DNA from: Halostella salina
Lineage (GTDB): Archaea; Halobacteriota; Halobacteria; Halobacteriales; Natronoarchaeaceae
Assembly: GCF_003675855.1 (NCBI RefSeq)
Contig: NZ_RCIH01000001.1
Location: 558,001 to 622,000, forward strand
Reading direction: 5' to 3'
DNA: 64,000 nucleotides
The notes beneath the pieces are model-generated. The model had not been told where the DNA came from and did not search any database. It saw nothing but the letters and a program-made list of their open reading frames with translations. Of the stretch, positions 34,068-43,309 are shown piece by piece (the first letter of the stretch is position 1; the number at the start of each line of letters is the position of its first letter). The position numbers were made by a program, and so were the translations under genes.

Positions 34068-36218
34068 ATGAACGGAGCCGCGGTCGACGTCTGCTGTCTG
34101 TACGCCGGAGCGCTGAGCCACGAGCAGGAGGCCGCGTACGACTGGTGTCGGTCGGCCGCCGCGAGCGCCGACGCGGTGCCGGTCGGCGACGTGCGCCGCG
34201 GCGACGCCGACCTGACGGCGTACGACGCGCTCTGGTGGCACGACGACGCACGCGTGGCCGACGAGCGGAGCGTCGCCGAGGTCGCACCCGCCGTCCGGGA
34301 GTTCGTCGCCGGCGGCGGCGGCCTGTTTCTCAGCGGGCGCGCGCTGTCGCTGGTCGCGACGTTCGGCTTCGACGACGTGCCGCCGGACGCGACCGGGCGC
34401 GAGTCGCTGACGCGGGACGACGGCTTCCTCTGGGCGGCCCGCCACGCCGACCACCCCGCCGTCGACGGCGACCTGCGGATCACGACACTCCCCGCCGGGA
34501 ACGACCACTCGTACGCCCGCTACGAGTCGGTCGTCCCGGCCCGCGGCGAACTGCTCGCGTCGATGACCCGAGGGCGCGACGACTCGCCCTACGAGATGTC
34601 GACGTTCGCGTGGTCCCACGGCGACGGCACGGTGATCGGGTGCGGCGCGGGGCTGCTGTTCGACGCCGACGGGTATGCCGCCGAGCGGTCGCAGGTCGCC
34701 GGCGGGATCCTCGCGTCGCTCGCTGACGACGGCGGCTGGTCGACGACGGGCCGACCGAAGAGCGCCGACGAACTCGCGGCGACGCGGCGCGAACTGGACG
34801 CCGCCGACCGCCACCGGCCGCGGTACCACCTGACACCGCCGGCCAACTGGCTCAACGACCCGAACGGGGTCGTCCAGTACGACGGGCGATACCACGTGTT
34901 CTACCAGTACAACCCCGTCGGCCCGTTCCACCACGCGATCCACTGGGGGCACGCGGTCAGCGACGACCTGGTCCACTGGGCGGACGAGCCGGTCGCGCTG
35001 ACGCCGTCCCCGGACGGTCCCGACCGCGACGGCTGCTGGTCGGGCTGTACCGTGGTCGACGAGGACGGCACGCCGACGATCCTCTACACCGGCGGACGGG
35101 GGAGCGAGCAACTGCCCTGCCTCGCCCGGGCGGGCGACCCCGACCTCCGGACGTGGGTGAAGGCCGACGACAACCCGGTGATCGACGAGCCGCCGTCGTC
35201 CCCGGCGCTCCGCGGCACCGACCACTGGGACGCGGAGTTCCGGGACCACTGCGTCTGGCGCGCGGACGGCGAGTGGCACCACCTGATCGGCGCAGGCGTC
35301 GAGGGCGTCGGCGGCACCGCGCTGCTGTACCGCGGCGACACCCTCCGCGACTGGGAGTACGTCGGCCCGGTGCTCACCGGCGACTGGGACGGCGCGGGCG
35401 ACGTGTGGGAGTGTCCCGAACTGCTCGACTTCGGCGACACGCAGCTACTCCACGTGTCGAACTACGAGGACGTGCTCTACTTCCTCGGCGAGTTCGACGG
35501 CGAGACGTTCGAGCGCGAGTCGACGGGGCTGCTCGACCACGGCGACTTCTACGCGCCCCAGTCCACGACCGACGACGACGGCCGCGTCCTCACCTGGGGG
35601 TGGGTGATGGAGGCCCGCGAGGGTCCCGCGCAGTGGAACGCGGGCTGGTCGGGCGCGCTCTCGCTCCCCCGGGTACTCACCGTCGAGGACGGCGAACTCC
35701 GGCAGCGTCCGGCGGCCGAACTCCGCGACCTCCGGACCGAGCGGCTCCGGAGCGGAACGACGACGGTCGACTCGCCGGACCCGACGCCGCTGGACGCGAG
35801 CGGGACCGCCGTCGAGATCGAGGCGACGGTCGACCTCGCCGACGCCGACGAGTTCGGCCTGCAGGTGCTCGCCTCGCCCGACGGCGAGGAGGCGACGACG
35901 ATACGCGCCGCGGAGGGCGAGGTGGCCGTCGAGCGCGACGCCGCCAGCCTCCACCCCGCCGCCGACGGGAGCACACAGACGATGCCGGTCGGCGACGGTG
36001 AGATCGACCTCCGCGTGTTCGTCGACGGCTCGGTCGTCGAGGTGTTCGCCAACGAGCGCCGCTGTCTCACCAGCCGCGTGTACCCGACGCGGGCGGACAG
36101 CGACCGGATCGCCGCCTTCGCCGAGGGCGGGACAGTCGAGACCGACATCGATGTCTGGCGGCTCGCGGGGGCGTGGTCCGAAAGGGGCGAGCGCGCCGAG
36201 TCCGCCGTCCGTCAGTAG
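34068..36218 (+). CDS. GH32 fructan hydrolase (levanase/beta-fructofuranosidase) with extra N-terminal domain
   Basis: The protein is 716 residues. The GH32 catalytic core starts near residue 250: nucleophile D264 in NWLNDPNG, transition-state stabiliser in FRDH (391-394) and acid/base E448 in WECPEL. A C-terminal beta-sandwich with VDGSVVEVFAN follows. Residues 1-240 form a separate alpha-beta domain resembling a ThuA or glutamine amidotransferase-like fold (VREFVAGGGGLFLSGR), not usual in bacterial GH32. No signal peptide is visible, so the enzyme may be cytoplasmic. The gene is tail-to-tail with the GH68 gene. Confidence 0.9.
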   Translation: MNGAAVDVCCLYAGALSHEQEAAYDWCRSAAASADAVPVGDVRRGDADLTAYDALWWHDDARVADERSVAEVAPAVREFVAGGGGLFLSGRALSLVATFGFDDVPPDATGRESLTRDDGFLWAARHADHPAVDGDLRITTLPAGNDHSYARYESVVPARGELLASMTRGRDDSPYEMSTFAWSHGDGTVIGCGAGLLFDADGYAAERSQVAGGILASLADDGGWSTTGRPKSADELAATRRELDAADRHRPRYHLTPPANWLNDPNGVVQYDGRYHVFYQYNPVGPFHHAIHWGHAVSDDLVHWADEPVALTPSPDGPDRDGCWSGCTVVDEDGTPTILYTGGRGSEQLPCLARAGDPDLRTWVKADDNPVIDEPPSSPALRGTDHWDAEFRDHCVWRADGEWHHLIGAGVEGVGGTALLYRGDTLRDWEYVGPVLTGDWDGAGDVWECPELLDFGDTQLLHVSNYEDVLYFLGEFDGETFERESTGLLDHGDFYAPQSTTDDDGRVLTWGWVMEAREGPAQWNAGWSGALSLPRVLTVEDGELRQRPAAELRDLRTERLRSGTTTVDSPDPTPLDASGTAVEIEATVDLADADEFGLQVLASPDGEEATTIRAAEGEVAVERDAASLHPAADGSTQTMPVGDGEIDLRVFVDGSVVEVFANERRCLTSRVYPTRADSDRIAAFAEGGTVETDIDVWRLAGAWSERGERAESAVRQ

Positions 36219-37523
36219 CTACCGGCCGTACCCGCGGGTCGACTCGCGGTCGCCGACGGGTGACAGCGGCGGCAGTTCCTCGCTCCCCAGCGGGATCCGC
36301 CCGTGCGCGAGCGTCCCCCGGACCCACGTCCGGTCGCCGTCGTAGCCCAGCCGGGCCGTCGGCGCGAGCGTGCCGCCGAACTTCCGGAGCTGTTCCTCGG
36401 GCGCGAGGTGGCCCACGTCGTCCAAGGAGAGCCCGCCCAGGTCGTAGTAGTTGAAGAAGCTCTGGACGAGGATCTCGTCGCCGTGCGGGAACGCCATCCA
36501 CGAGTACGCCTGGTAGGGGGCGTTTCCGGGGTTGGTCAGGACCAGCCCGGTGTCGTTCAGCGGCCGGTAGTCGCCCCGTAGCGAGTCCGCCACGAAGCCG
36601 TACAGCCCGTCGAACCCGTCGATCCCGGGCGCGAACGTGTGGTCGTGGCTGGAGAAGAAGAGGTAGTACCGGCCGTCGCGAACGACGACGTGCGGTCGCT
36701 CCAGTTCCTGATTGACGCCGACGGCGTCGACCAGCGGCGGCCGGAGCTCCCAGTCGGTCGGGTCGCCGGTCGGCGACGCCGCGACGCCGATGCTCCCGTT
36801 GAACGCCTGTCGCTCGGCGTCGCCGCCGCAGGCGTCGCTCCCCTCCGGCACGGGCGTGTTCCCCTCGAACAGCAGGTACGTCCGCCCCGTCTCCGGGTCC
36901 TCGAAGAACCACGGGTCCCGGAACGTGTAGATCATGCCGCGGGACTGCGCCTCGCGCTCGTAGCGCTCGCCGTCCGGTTCGAGGATCACCTCGTGGTCGA
37001 ACGGGCCCGCGATCCGGAGACCGTCGGCGTCCGTCTCGACGCGACCGCCCCCGGCGACGGCGATGCGCTGCTCGTAGGTGAGTTCCTCGGCGTCGCGGTG
37101 ACCGGCGGCGGTGTAGTAGACGTAGACCGTCCCGTCGTCGTCCAGCAGCGCGGAGCCGGCCCACTGGCGCGCGCCGAACGCCGCGCCGTCCTCGAACACC
37201 GGGCCGCCGTCGTGCCACTGCGTTCCGTCGGCGGAGTAGAAGTAGCGGATCGTCGCCACGTCGTGGCGCTTGCCCGGCAGCATGTCGGCGGGGGCGGTCA
37301 GCGAGAGGATCACGCGGTAGCCGTCGACTGTCGCGACTGACCCGTCGCGGTTCCGCAGCAGCCAGGTGTCCCAGACGTGGACGTCGTCGGACACCGGTTC
37401 GCTCTCGGGCGGGTAGACGACCGGCGCGACGACGTCGTCCGACCGCGCGAGACCCTCGGCCTGTGCTCGGGTCCACGCGGCGGCCGCCTCCCCGCCGTCC
37501 GGTGCGGGCTCGTAGATCGGCAT
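36219..37523 (-). CDS. GH68 fructosyltransferase (levansucrase or inulosucrase)
   Basis: The protein is 434 residues from the ATG at 37523. The catalytic triad is visible: nucleophile D52 in VWDTW, stabiliser D203 in FRDPW and acid/base E275 in QELERPH. GH68 enzymes split sucrose and add fructose to a growing fructan. There is no signal peptide or twin-arginine motif, although levansucrases usually act outside the cell, so export is unexplained. Its stop codon directly abuts that of the GH32 gene. A TATA element at 37547-37555 supports this start. Confidence 0.92.
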   Translation of the reverse strand: MPIYEPAPDGGEAAAAWTRAQAEGLARSDDVVAPVVYPPESEPVSDDVHVWDTWLLRNRDGSVATVDGYRVILSLTAPADMLPGKRHDVATIRYFYSADGTQWHDGGPVFEDGAAFGARQWAGSALLDDDGTVYVYYTAAGHRDAEELTYEQRIAVAGGGRVETDADGLRIAGPFDHEVILEPDGERYEREAQSRGMIYTFRDPWFFEDPETGRTYLLFEGNTPVPEGSDACGGDAERQAFNGSIGVAASPTGDPTDWELRPPLVDAVGVNQELERPHVVVRDGRYYLFFSSHDHTFAPGIDGFDGLYGFVADSLRGDYRPLNDTGLVLTNPGNAPYQAYSWMAFPHGDEILVQSFFNYYDLGGLSLDDVGHLAPEEQLRKFGGTLAPTARLGYDGDRTWVRGTLAHGRIPLGSEELPPLSPVGDRESTRGYGR

Positions 37524-37546
37524 AGGACAGTATCGCCACCTGGCGC

Positions 37547-37555
37547 GGATAAATC
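37547..37555 (-). promoter_or_regulatory. TATA element of the GH68 gene
   Basis: On the minus strand it reads GGATTTATC, about 28 bases before the ATG. Just upstream, CGAACGGCG and CGAATGGCG form a short direct repeat (about 37556-37588) that could be a regulator site. Confidence 0.45.
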
Positions 37556-37639
37556 CCGCCATTCGGACGGAAATTCTCGCCGTTCGGTCCTCCGTCCGCG
37601 ACCGATGGGATTACGGGCCGCCGATCCGACGCTCCGGAC

Positions 37640-38059
37640 GTGACCGACATCGGCACGGAGCTAAACCGGTCGACGGTTCGCCGCCTCCCGGCGCGGCGGG
37701 TCCGGGTCGCCGCCGCCGTCGCCGTCGCCCTCGCGGTGGCCGTCGCTTCGCTGGTCCCGACCACCGGAGGGCTGTCAGTGTCTGGACCGCTCGGCGTCCT
37801 CGGCGTCGACAAGTGGCTCCACGGGCTCGCCTACGCGGGGCTGGCCGGAACGACGGCGTTCGCGCTGGTCGACGACGTGCGCGTCGACGCGCGACTCGCC
37901 GCCCGGACGACGCTCGGGGCGGTCCTCTACGGCGTCGGCGTCGAACTGCTTCAGGCGGCGGTCCCCTACCGGACGTTCTCGCTCGCGGACGCGGCGGCAA
38001 ACGGCGTCGGCGCGGTCGTCGGCGTCGCCGTCGCGATACTCGTCCTCCGGGCGCTGTAG
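37640..38059 (+). CDS. VanZ-family membrane protein
   Basis: The protein is 139 residues from a GTG at 37640. Four membrane segments are visible, with the DKWLHGLAYAGLAG stretch and an E-L-L-Q-A motif before the last helices (GVELLQAAVPYRTFSLADAAANGVGA, in part). These are the marks of the VanZ-like family. Its role outside teicoplanin resistance is not known; in archaea no cell-wall role is expected. Confidence 0.78.
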   Translation: MTDIGTELNRSTVRRLPARRVRVAAAVAVALAVAVASLVPTTGGLSVSGPLGVLGVDKWLHGLAYAGLAGTTAFALVDDVRVDARLAARTTLGAVLYGVGVELLQAAVPYRTFSLADAAANGVGAVVGVAVAILVLRAL

Positions 38060-38112
38060 CGCGGGGCGGGCCAGCTCGCCGGCGCTGTCGACGAGACGGC
38101 GACGACGGCCGT

Positions 38113-38976
38113 TCACGCCCGGCAGACCGCCAGCATGTGGGGCGACACGTCCGCCAGCGTCCCGTCTGTCCGGAGCAGGTCGTTCAGCGTCCGGACCGTC
38201 TCGCGGGCGTCCTCGTCGAGTTCCTCGAAGTGCGAGCGTCGGAGCGCGGCGACGCCCTCCAGCGCGGCCACGGTTTCGACGGCGAGTCCGGCCCCCGAGA
38301 GCAGGTCCGCGAACTCGTCCCGCCGGAAGAAGTGGCAGTCGAAGATGACCGGCTCCATCCCGTTGCGCTCGGCGAGGTCGGCAGTGTAGTCGCGCTCCCG
38401 GACGAGGTCGGGCATCAGCGCGAGGTCGTCGACCTCGTCGTCGACGCGTCCGGCGTACTGGACGGTGATCATCACCGCGCCGAGCAGCCCCATCACCGAG
38501 ACGAAGACCGGGCCATCGGGGGCCGTCACGCGCCGGAGTTCGGCCGCGCCCTGCCGCCGCTCGTCGGCGTCGAGGACGTGTGACAGCGGGCCGCCGAGAC
38601 ACAGCGTCGCGTCGAAGGCGTCGTCGGCCGCGCCGAGGTCGCGCACGTCGCCGTCCCGGACCGTCACGCGGTCGGCGACGCCGTGTTCCCGGAGCTTCTC
38701 GTGGGCGATGTCGCGCTGGCCCTCGCTCGGTTCGATCAGCGTCACGTCGTAGCCGCGCTCGGCGAGCCACACGCTGTACCGGCCGGCCGCACCGCCCACG
38801 TCCGCGATCCGGGGCGGGTCCGCGGGGTCGTCGACCGGCGGGAGGTGGTCGTCCAGCTGTTCGACGGTCCCCTCCCACTCCAGCCGGTGGAAGAAGTCGC
38901 GGTCGAGCCGCTCCCACTCCCGTTCGCCGTAGTCGTCGTAGTACGTCTCGGGGTCGGTTCTGTCCGGGTCGACCAT
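38113..38976 (-). CDS. Class I SAM-dependent methyltransferase
   Basis: The protein is 287 residues from the ATG at 38976. Motif I is IADVGGAAGRYS (about residues 57-68), followed by LIEPSEGQ and GDVRDL, the standard cofactor-binding order. The second half (DCHFFRRDEFADLLSGAGL) has the UbiE-like pattern. The substrate is unknown. The far longer reading through raSEA is rejected. It is divergent from raSEA, sharing a 105-base promoter region. Confidence 0.85.
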   Translation of the reverse strand: MVDPDRTDPETYYDDYGEREWERLDRDFFHRLEWEGTVEQLDDHLPPVDDPADPPRIADVGGAAGRYSVWLAERGYDVTLIEPSEGQRDIAHEKLREHGVADRVTVRDGDVRDLGAADDAFDATLCLGGPLSHVLDADERRQGAAELRRVTAPDGPVFVSVMGLLGAVMITVQYAGRVDDEVDDLALMPDLVRERDYTADLAERNGMEPVIFDCHFFRRDEFADLLSGAGLAVETVAALEGVAALRRSHFEELDEDARETVRTLNDLLRTDGTLADVSPHMLAVCRA

Positions 38977-39081
38977 GCGAGTACGCGGGACCACGAGGGT
39001 CAAAGCCGCTGTGGTCCAGCAGTTCGGCCGGCGTCGGCCGAGACGAAGTCGCTTTACCCCTCGGCCCGCTACGGACCGCCA

Positions 39082-40152
39082 ATGAGCAAGCCGAGCCCCG
39101 ACGTGTACGAGCAGGGGAAGGGGATGGACGCCCACAACAAGGTGATGCGCGGGATCCGCGCCGAGAAGGACGCGTCCTACGACCCCCACGAGCCGACCAG
39201 GGTCTGGATCGACGAGGACAACACGCCCGACGGCGTCTACCAGAGCCTCACGATCATCCTGAACACCGGCGGCTGCCGCTGGGCGCGGGCCGGCGGCTGC
39301 ACGATGTGTGGCTACGTCGCCGAGTCCGTCGACGGCGGGAGCGTCGCCCACGACGCCCTGATGGACCAGATCGACGCCTGTCTCGAACACGAGGAAGCGA
39401 ACGCCGACGAGGAGAGCGGCCTCATCAAGATCTACACCAGCGGCTCCTTCCTGGACGAGCGCGAGGTCGCCGCCGAGAGCCGACAGGCGATCGCCGAGGC
39501 GTTCGCCGACCGCGACCGCATCGTCGTCGAGAGCCTGCCCGACTTCGTCGACCGCGAGAAGCTGACCGACTTCACCGAGGTCGGCCTGGAGACGGACGTT
39601 GCGGTCGGTCTGGAGACCGGCACCGACCGCGTGCGCCACGACTGCGTCAACAAGTACTTCGACTTCGACGAGTTCGTGGCAGCGAGCGAGGAGGCCGACG
39701 CCGCCGGCGCGGGCATCAAGGCGTACCTGCTCATGAAACCGCCGTTCCTCAGCGAGCGCGAGGCCGTCGAGGACATGAAGCGCTCGGTCCGGAAGTGCGC
39801 CGAGTACGCCCACACCGTCTCGATGAACCCCTGCAACGTCCAGCGGTACACGATGGTCGACGAACTCTACTTCAACGACGGCTACCGGCCGCCGTGGCTC
39901 TGGAGCGTCGCCGAAGTGCTGGAGTCGACCGCCGACGCCGACGCCATCGTCGTCTCCGACCCCGTCGGCCACGGCAGCGACCGCGGCCCGCACAACTGCG
40001 GGGAGTGCGACGACCGCGTCCAGCGCGCCATCAAGGACTTCGACCTCCGGCAGGACCCGTCGGTGTTCGAGCAGGTGTCCTGTGACTGCGAGCGCACCTG
40101 GTCCGAGGTGCTCGCCCGCGAGCGGAGCTACGCGATGCCGCTGGCGCGCTAA
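39082..40152 (+). CDS. Archaeosine biosynthesis radical SAM protein RaSEA
   Basis: The protein is 356 residues. The iron-sulfur ligand segment is CRWARAGGCTMCGYV near residue 71, an unusual Cx7CxxC spacing typical of this family. KIYTSGSFLDERE and VGLETGTDRVRHDCVNK follow, and the C-terminal end has further cysteines (NCGECDD; CDCERTW) that may hold metal. RaSEA turns the lysine adduct made by ArcS into archaeosine by radical chemistry. Together with tgtA and arcS it completes the position-15 pathway within 12 kb. Its stop overlaps the convergent kinase gene. Confidence 0.9.
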   Translation: MSKPSPDVYEQGKGMDAHNKVMRGIRAEKDASYDPHEPTRVWIDEDNTPDGVYQSLTIILNTGGCRWARAGGCTMCGYVAESVDGGSVAHDALMDQIDACLEHEEANADEESGLIKIYTSGSFLDEREVAAESRQAIAEAFADRDRIVVESLPDFVDREKLTDFTEVGLETDVAVGLETGTDRVRHDCVNKYFDFDEFVAASEEADAAGAGIKAYLLMKPPFLSEREAVEDMKRSVRKCAEYAHTVSMNPCNVQRYTMVDELYFNDGYRPPWLWSVAEVLESTADADAIVVSDPVGHGSDRGPHNCGECDDRVQRAIKDFDLRQDPSVFEQVSCDCERTWSEVLARERSYAMPLAR

Positions 40153-43100
40153 TCCCCCGCCGCCTCCTCGTCGGCCGGTTCCGCCTCGGCGGCCGCCCGG
40201 GGAACCCGCAGGGTGACGACCGTCCCGCGCGGGTCGTTCTCGGCGAAGGACAGGTCCCCGTCGGCGCGTTCGGCGACCCAGTTCACCAGCCACAGGCCCA
40301 GGCCGCTGGCGTGCCGTAACTGCGTTATCTCGCGGTCCTCGACGAGTAGCTCCCGCTCCATGGTGGGGATCCCCGGCCCGTCGTCCCGCACCGTGACGAC
40401 GACCGTCTCCCCGTCATCGTCGACCTCGACCCGGACCGACGGCGGCGAGCGGTCGTTGTGGACGACCGCGTTCTCGACGAGCTGTCTCACGGCGGTTCCG
40501 AACAGGTCGTCGGCCTGCACCGGAGCGCTGTCGGGGACCGACCACGTCACGTCGGCGTCGGGATGCTCGCGTCCGACGCCGTCGACGGCGTCCCTGACGG
40601 CCTCGGCGGCGTCGACCGGTCCCGCCTCCCGGTCGTCGGCGAGGGTTCGCTGGACAGTTCTGGTCTTCTCGGCCAGTTCGCTCAGCTCGGTCGCCCGCTC
40701 CTCTATCGCCTCGACGGCCCGCTCACGGGCCGGCGGCACGGCGTCGCGGAGCGTCTCGGCGTACCCCTTGACGACGTTCATCCCGTTGCGGAGGTCGTGG
40801 CGGAGGACGCGGTTCAGCACCTCGACGCGCTTGCGCCGCCGCTTGCGCTCCGTGATGTCCGTGTAGATGGCGTACATGTCGGTGTTCTCCGCGTCCGGGT
40901 CGACCGGGACGACCGTGAGCAGGAACTCCCGCTTCCCGGTCGCCGTCAGCCGCGTGACCTCCCGCTCGACGGTCTCGCCGGCCGTGGCACGCGCCACTAT
41001 CTCGTCGGTTTCGAAGCGACGGTCCGGCGGGACGACGACCTCCGTGACCGGCTCCCCGACGACCCGGTCCGCCTCGTAGCCGAACTCCCGCTCGAACGCC
41101 TCGTTGGCCGCCACGAACTCCGGGACCTCCCCCTCGTACTCGACGCTGATGACGGGGTTGGGGACGTTCTCGAACAGGGCGGCAAAGCGGTCGCGCTGCT
41201 CCCGGAGGTCGCGCTCGAACCGGACGCGCTCTATCGCCTCGACGACGTGGGCGACCAGCAGTTCTGCGAGCTCCTGGTCGTCGTCGTCGAACGCGTCGGC
41301 GGTCGACGAAAGGGCCTGCAGGACGCCGTCGGCCCCGACCGGCACCGTCAGCGCCGACCGATACTCGCCCGGCAGGCGAGCGTCCGTTCGTTCGGCGTCG
41401 CCGACGCGGCTCGCGGTCCCCGTCTCCCACACCTCGGCCGCGAGTTCGCCGTGTGGCCGCTCGCCCTCGTCCCCGCTTCGCTCCAGCCCGCCGGCCGCCG
41501 CCGTCAGGTCGCCGTCAGCCGCCCGGTAGGCGACACAGGCGTCGAAATCGAGTACGCGTTCGGCGGCTTCGATAGCCGCGTGGTACACCTCCGTCGTCGT
41601 GTCACAGCGTTCGAGGCGCGACGTGACCTGGTGAAGGTTCCGGACCTTCCGTTGCTGTTGACGGAGCGCGGCCTCCATCCGCTTGTGTTCGGTGATGTCC
41701 CTGACGGTCCCGACGACGCCGGGGCCGCCCTCGCCGTCCGCGGGCAGCAGCGAGAGGTTGATCTCGCAGGGGATCCGTTCGCCGTCCTTCGCGTACACCG
41801 TCGCCTCGTAGGTCCGAACCGACCCCTCGCCGGCGACGAGTTCCGCGACCAGTTCCCGCCCCCGCTCGACGGCGGCGGGCGAGAGTAGCTTCGTCGGCGG
41901 CTCGCCGACCAGCTCGTCCCGCTCGTACCCGGTCATCGACAGCAGCGTGTCGTTGACGGCCGTGTAGCGGTTCTCGGGGCTGAGCGCGTACACGCCGTCG
42001 CCGGCGGCCTCCACGATGGCGTCGCGATACGCAAGCTCCCGCTGGCGCTCGGCGCTGTCGAGCGCCGCTTCGGTCGTCGCCGCGACGACGTTGGCCAGAT
42101 GGAGGTCGGTCTCGTCGAACGCCTCCGTCTCGTCGACGGCGAGGACCAGCACCCCGTGGTCGCCCAGCGGGAACAGCGAGAGGCCGTCGACCGGCTCGGG
42201 GAGCTGGTCGCCGTACACCGTCTCCGACACGGGAACTGCGTCGTAGACCGTGTGCTCGTTCCCCTCGAACGCGTCCCAGATGACCCCGTCGCCCGGCCCG
42301 ACGACCGGCAGCTCGTCGACCAGTTCGTCGACGCGGTCGGTCGTCGCGACCGGGTCGAGCGTCCCCTCGTCCTCGTCGTACAGCCGGACGCTCGCCATCC
42401 GTCGGTCGAGCAGTGCCGGGACTGCGTCGACGAGCGTCCCGGCCACCTCCCGCTTCGTCCCGGCCCGCATCATCTCGCGGGCCGTCCGCTGGACCGCCTC
42501 CAGCGCCTCGGTCCGTCGCACCTGGTCGCTCACGTCCCGGACGAACGAGATGACCCCGACCACCTCGCCCGCGTCGGTTATCAGGGGGGCGTTGTTCCAC
42601 TCGCAGACGATCCGGCTGCCGTCGGCGCAGACGTTCTCGTTGACCAGCCGGCGGCCGCCCTCGCCTGAGAGGAGGTCCTCCCACACCGACTCGACGGCCT
42701 CGCGCGCCGTCGCCGGGACCATCAGGTCCACCGCCGTTCGCCCCATCGCGTCCTCGCGGTCGTAGCCGAACCGCTCCTCGGCGGCGGGGTTCCAGCCGGC
42801 GACGCGGAACTCCCGGTCCCACTCGATGATGGCAAGCGGCGACTGCTCGACCAGCAGCGAGCGCCGCCGGTCGGCGTCGGTCGGCCGCGACGCCCGGTCC
42901 CCGACGACGGCGTCCACCCGCTCGACGAGCGTCTCGACGCCGTCGCCCTTGGGGACGAACCCGGCGGCCCCGGCGGCGACCGCCTCGCCGGCGAACGACG
43001 CGTCGGCGTCGGCGAAGTGGACGACCGGCGGCTCGGCGAGGTCGTGCAGGGAGAACGGCTCGTCGAAGTCGCCGGCGACGACGCAGTCGAACGACGACTC

Positions 43101-43235
43101 AGCGAGCGCCGCCGCCGCGCTCGCCGCGTCGGTGCAGGATACCACCGTCGCGCCGACCGCGGCGAACGCGGTTTCGACTGCCTCCCGGTCGGCGGCGGCG
43201 CGGTCGACGTGCAGGACGGTATATTTACTTGACAT
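40149..43235 (-). CDS. Sensor histidine kinase with degenerate receiver domain, three PAS and two GAF domains
   Basis: The protein is 1028 residues. The first 115 residues are receiver-like, but the acceptor position reads CVVAGDF where the sister kinase at 22118-24766 has CVVSDYD, so the aspartate is replaced by glycine at 55 (D56 follows), and the acid pocket HVDDD reads HVDRA. Then come PAS (125-245), GAF (255-405), PAS (410-525), GAF (540-680), PAS (690-800), the H box VLRHDLRNGMNVVKGY and ATP motifs NAVVHND, DDGPGIP and GLGLWLV. It is cytoplasmic. The receiver probably serves as a binding domain rather than a phosphate acceptor. Confidence 0.9.
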   Translation of the reverse strand: MSSKYTVLHVDRAAADREAVETAFAAVGATVVSCTDAASAAAALAESSFDCVVAGDFDEPFSLHDLAEPPVVHFADADASFAGEAVAAGAAGFVPKGDGVETLVERVDAVVGDRASRPTDADRRRSLLVEQSPLAIIEWDREFRVAGWNPAAEERFGYDREDAMGRTAVDLMVPATAREAVESVWEDLLSGEGGRRLVNENVCADGSRIVCEWNNAPLITDAGEVVGVISFVRDVSDQVRRTEALEAVQRTAREMMRAGTKREVAGTLVDAVPALLDRRMASVRLYDEDEGTLDPVATTDRVDELVDELPVVGPGDGVIWDAFEGNEHTVYDAVPVSETVYGDQLPEPVDGLSLFPLGDHGVLVLAVDETEAFDETDLHLANVVAATTEAALDSAERQRELAYRDAIVEAAGDGVYALSPENRYTAVNDTLLSMTGYERDELVGEPPTKLLSPAAVERGRELVAELVAGEGSVRTYEATVYAKDGERIPCEINLSLLPADGEGGPGVVGTVRDITEHKRMEAALRQQQRKVRNLHQVTSRLERCDTTTEVYHAAIEAAERVLDFDACVAYRAADGDLTAAAGGLERSGDEGERPHGELAAEVWETGTASRVGDAERTDARLPGEYRSALTVPVGADGVLQALSSTADAFDDDDQELAELLVAHVVEAIERVRFERDLREQRDRFAALFENVPNPVISVEYEGEVPEFVAANEAFEREFGYEADRVVGEPVTEVVVPPDRRFETDEIVARATAGETVEREVTRLTATGKREFLLTVVPVDPDAENTDMYAIYTDITERKRRRKRVEVLNRVLRHDLRNGMNVVKGYAETLRDAVPPARERAVEAIEERATELSELAEKTRTVQRTLADDREAGPVDAAEAVRDAVDGVGREHPDADVTWSVPDSAPVQADDLFGTAVRQLVENAVVHNDRSPPSVRVEVDDDGETVVVTVRDDGPGIPTMERELLVEDREITQLRHASGLGLWLVNWVAERADGDLSFAENDPRGTVVTLRVPRAAAEAEPADEEAAGD

Positions 43236-43309
43236 CTATACGACTGATAATTACCGTTGGCCCGACAGAAACGGGGCGGACAGTTGAACCTTCCGGCAAA
43301 CGACGGGGA

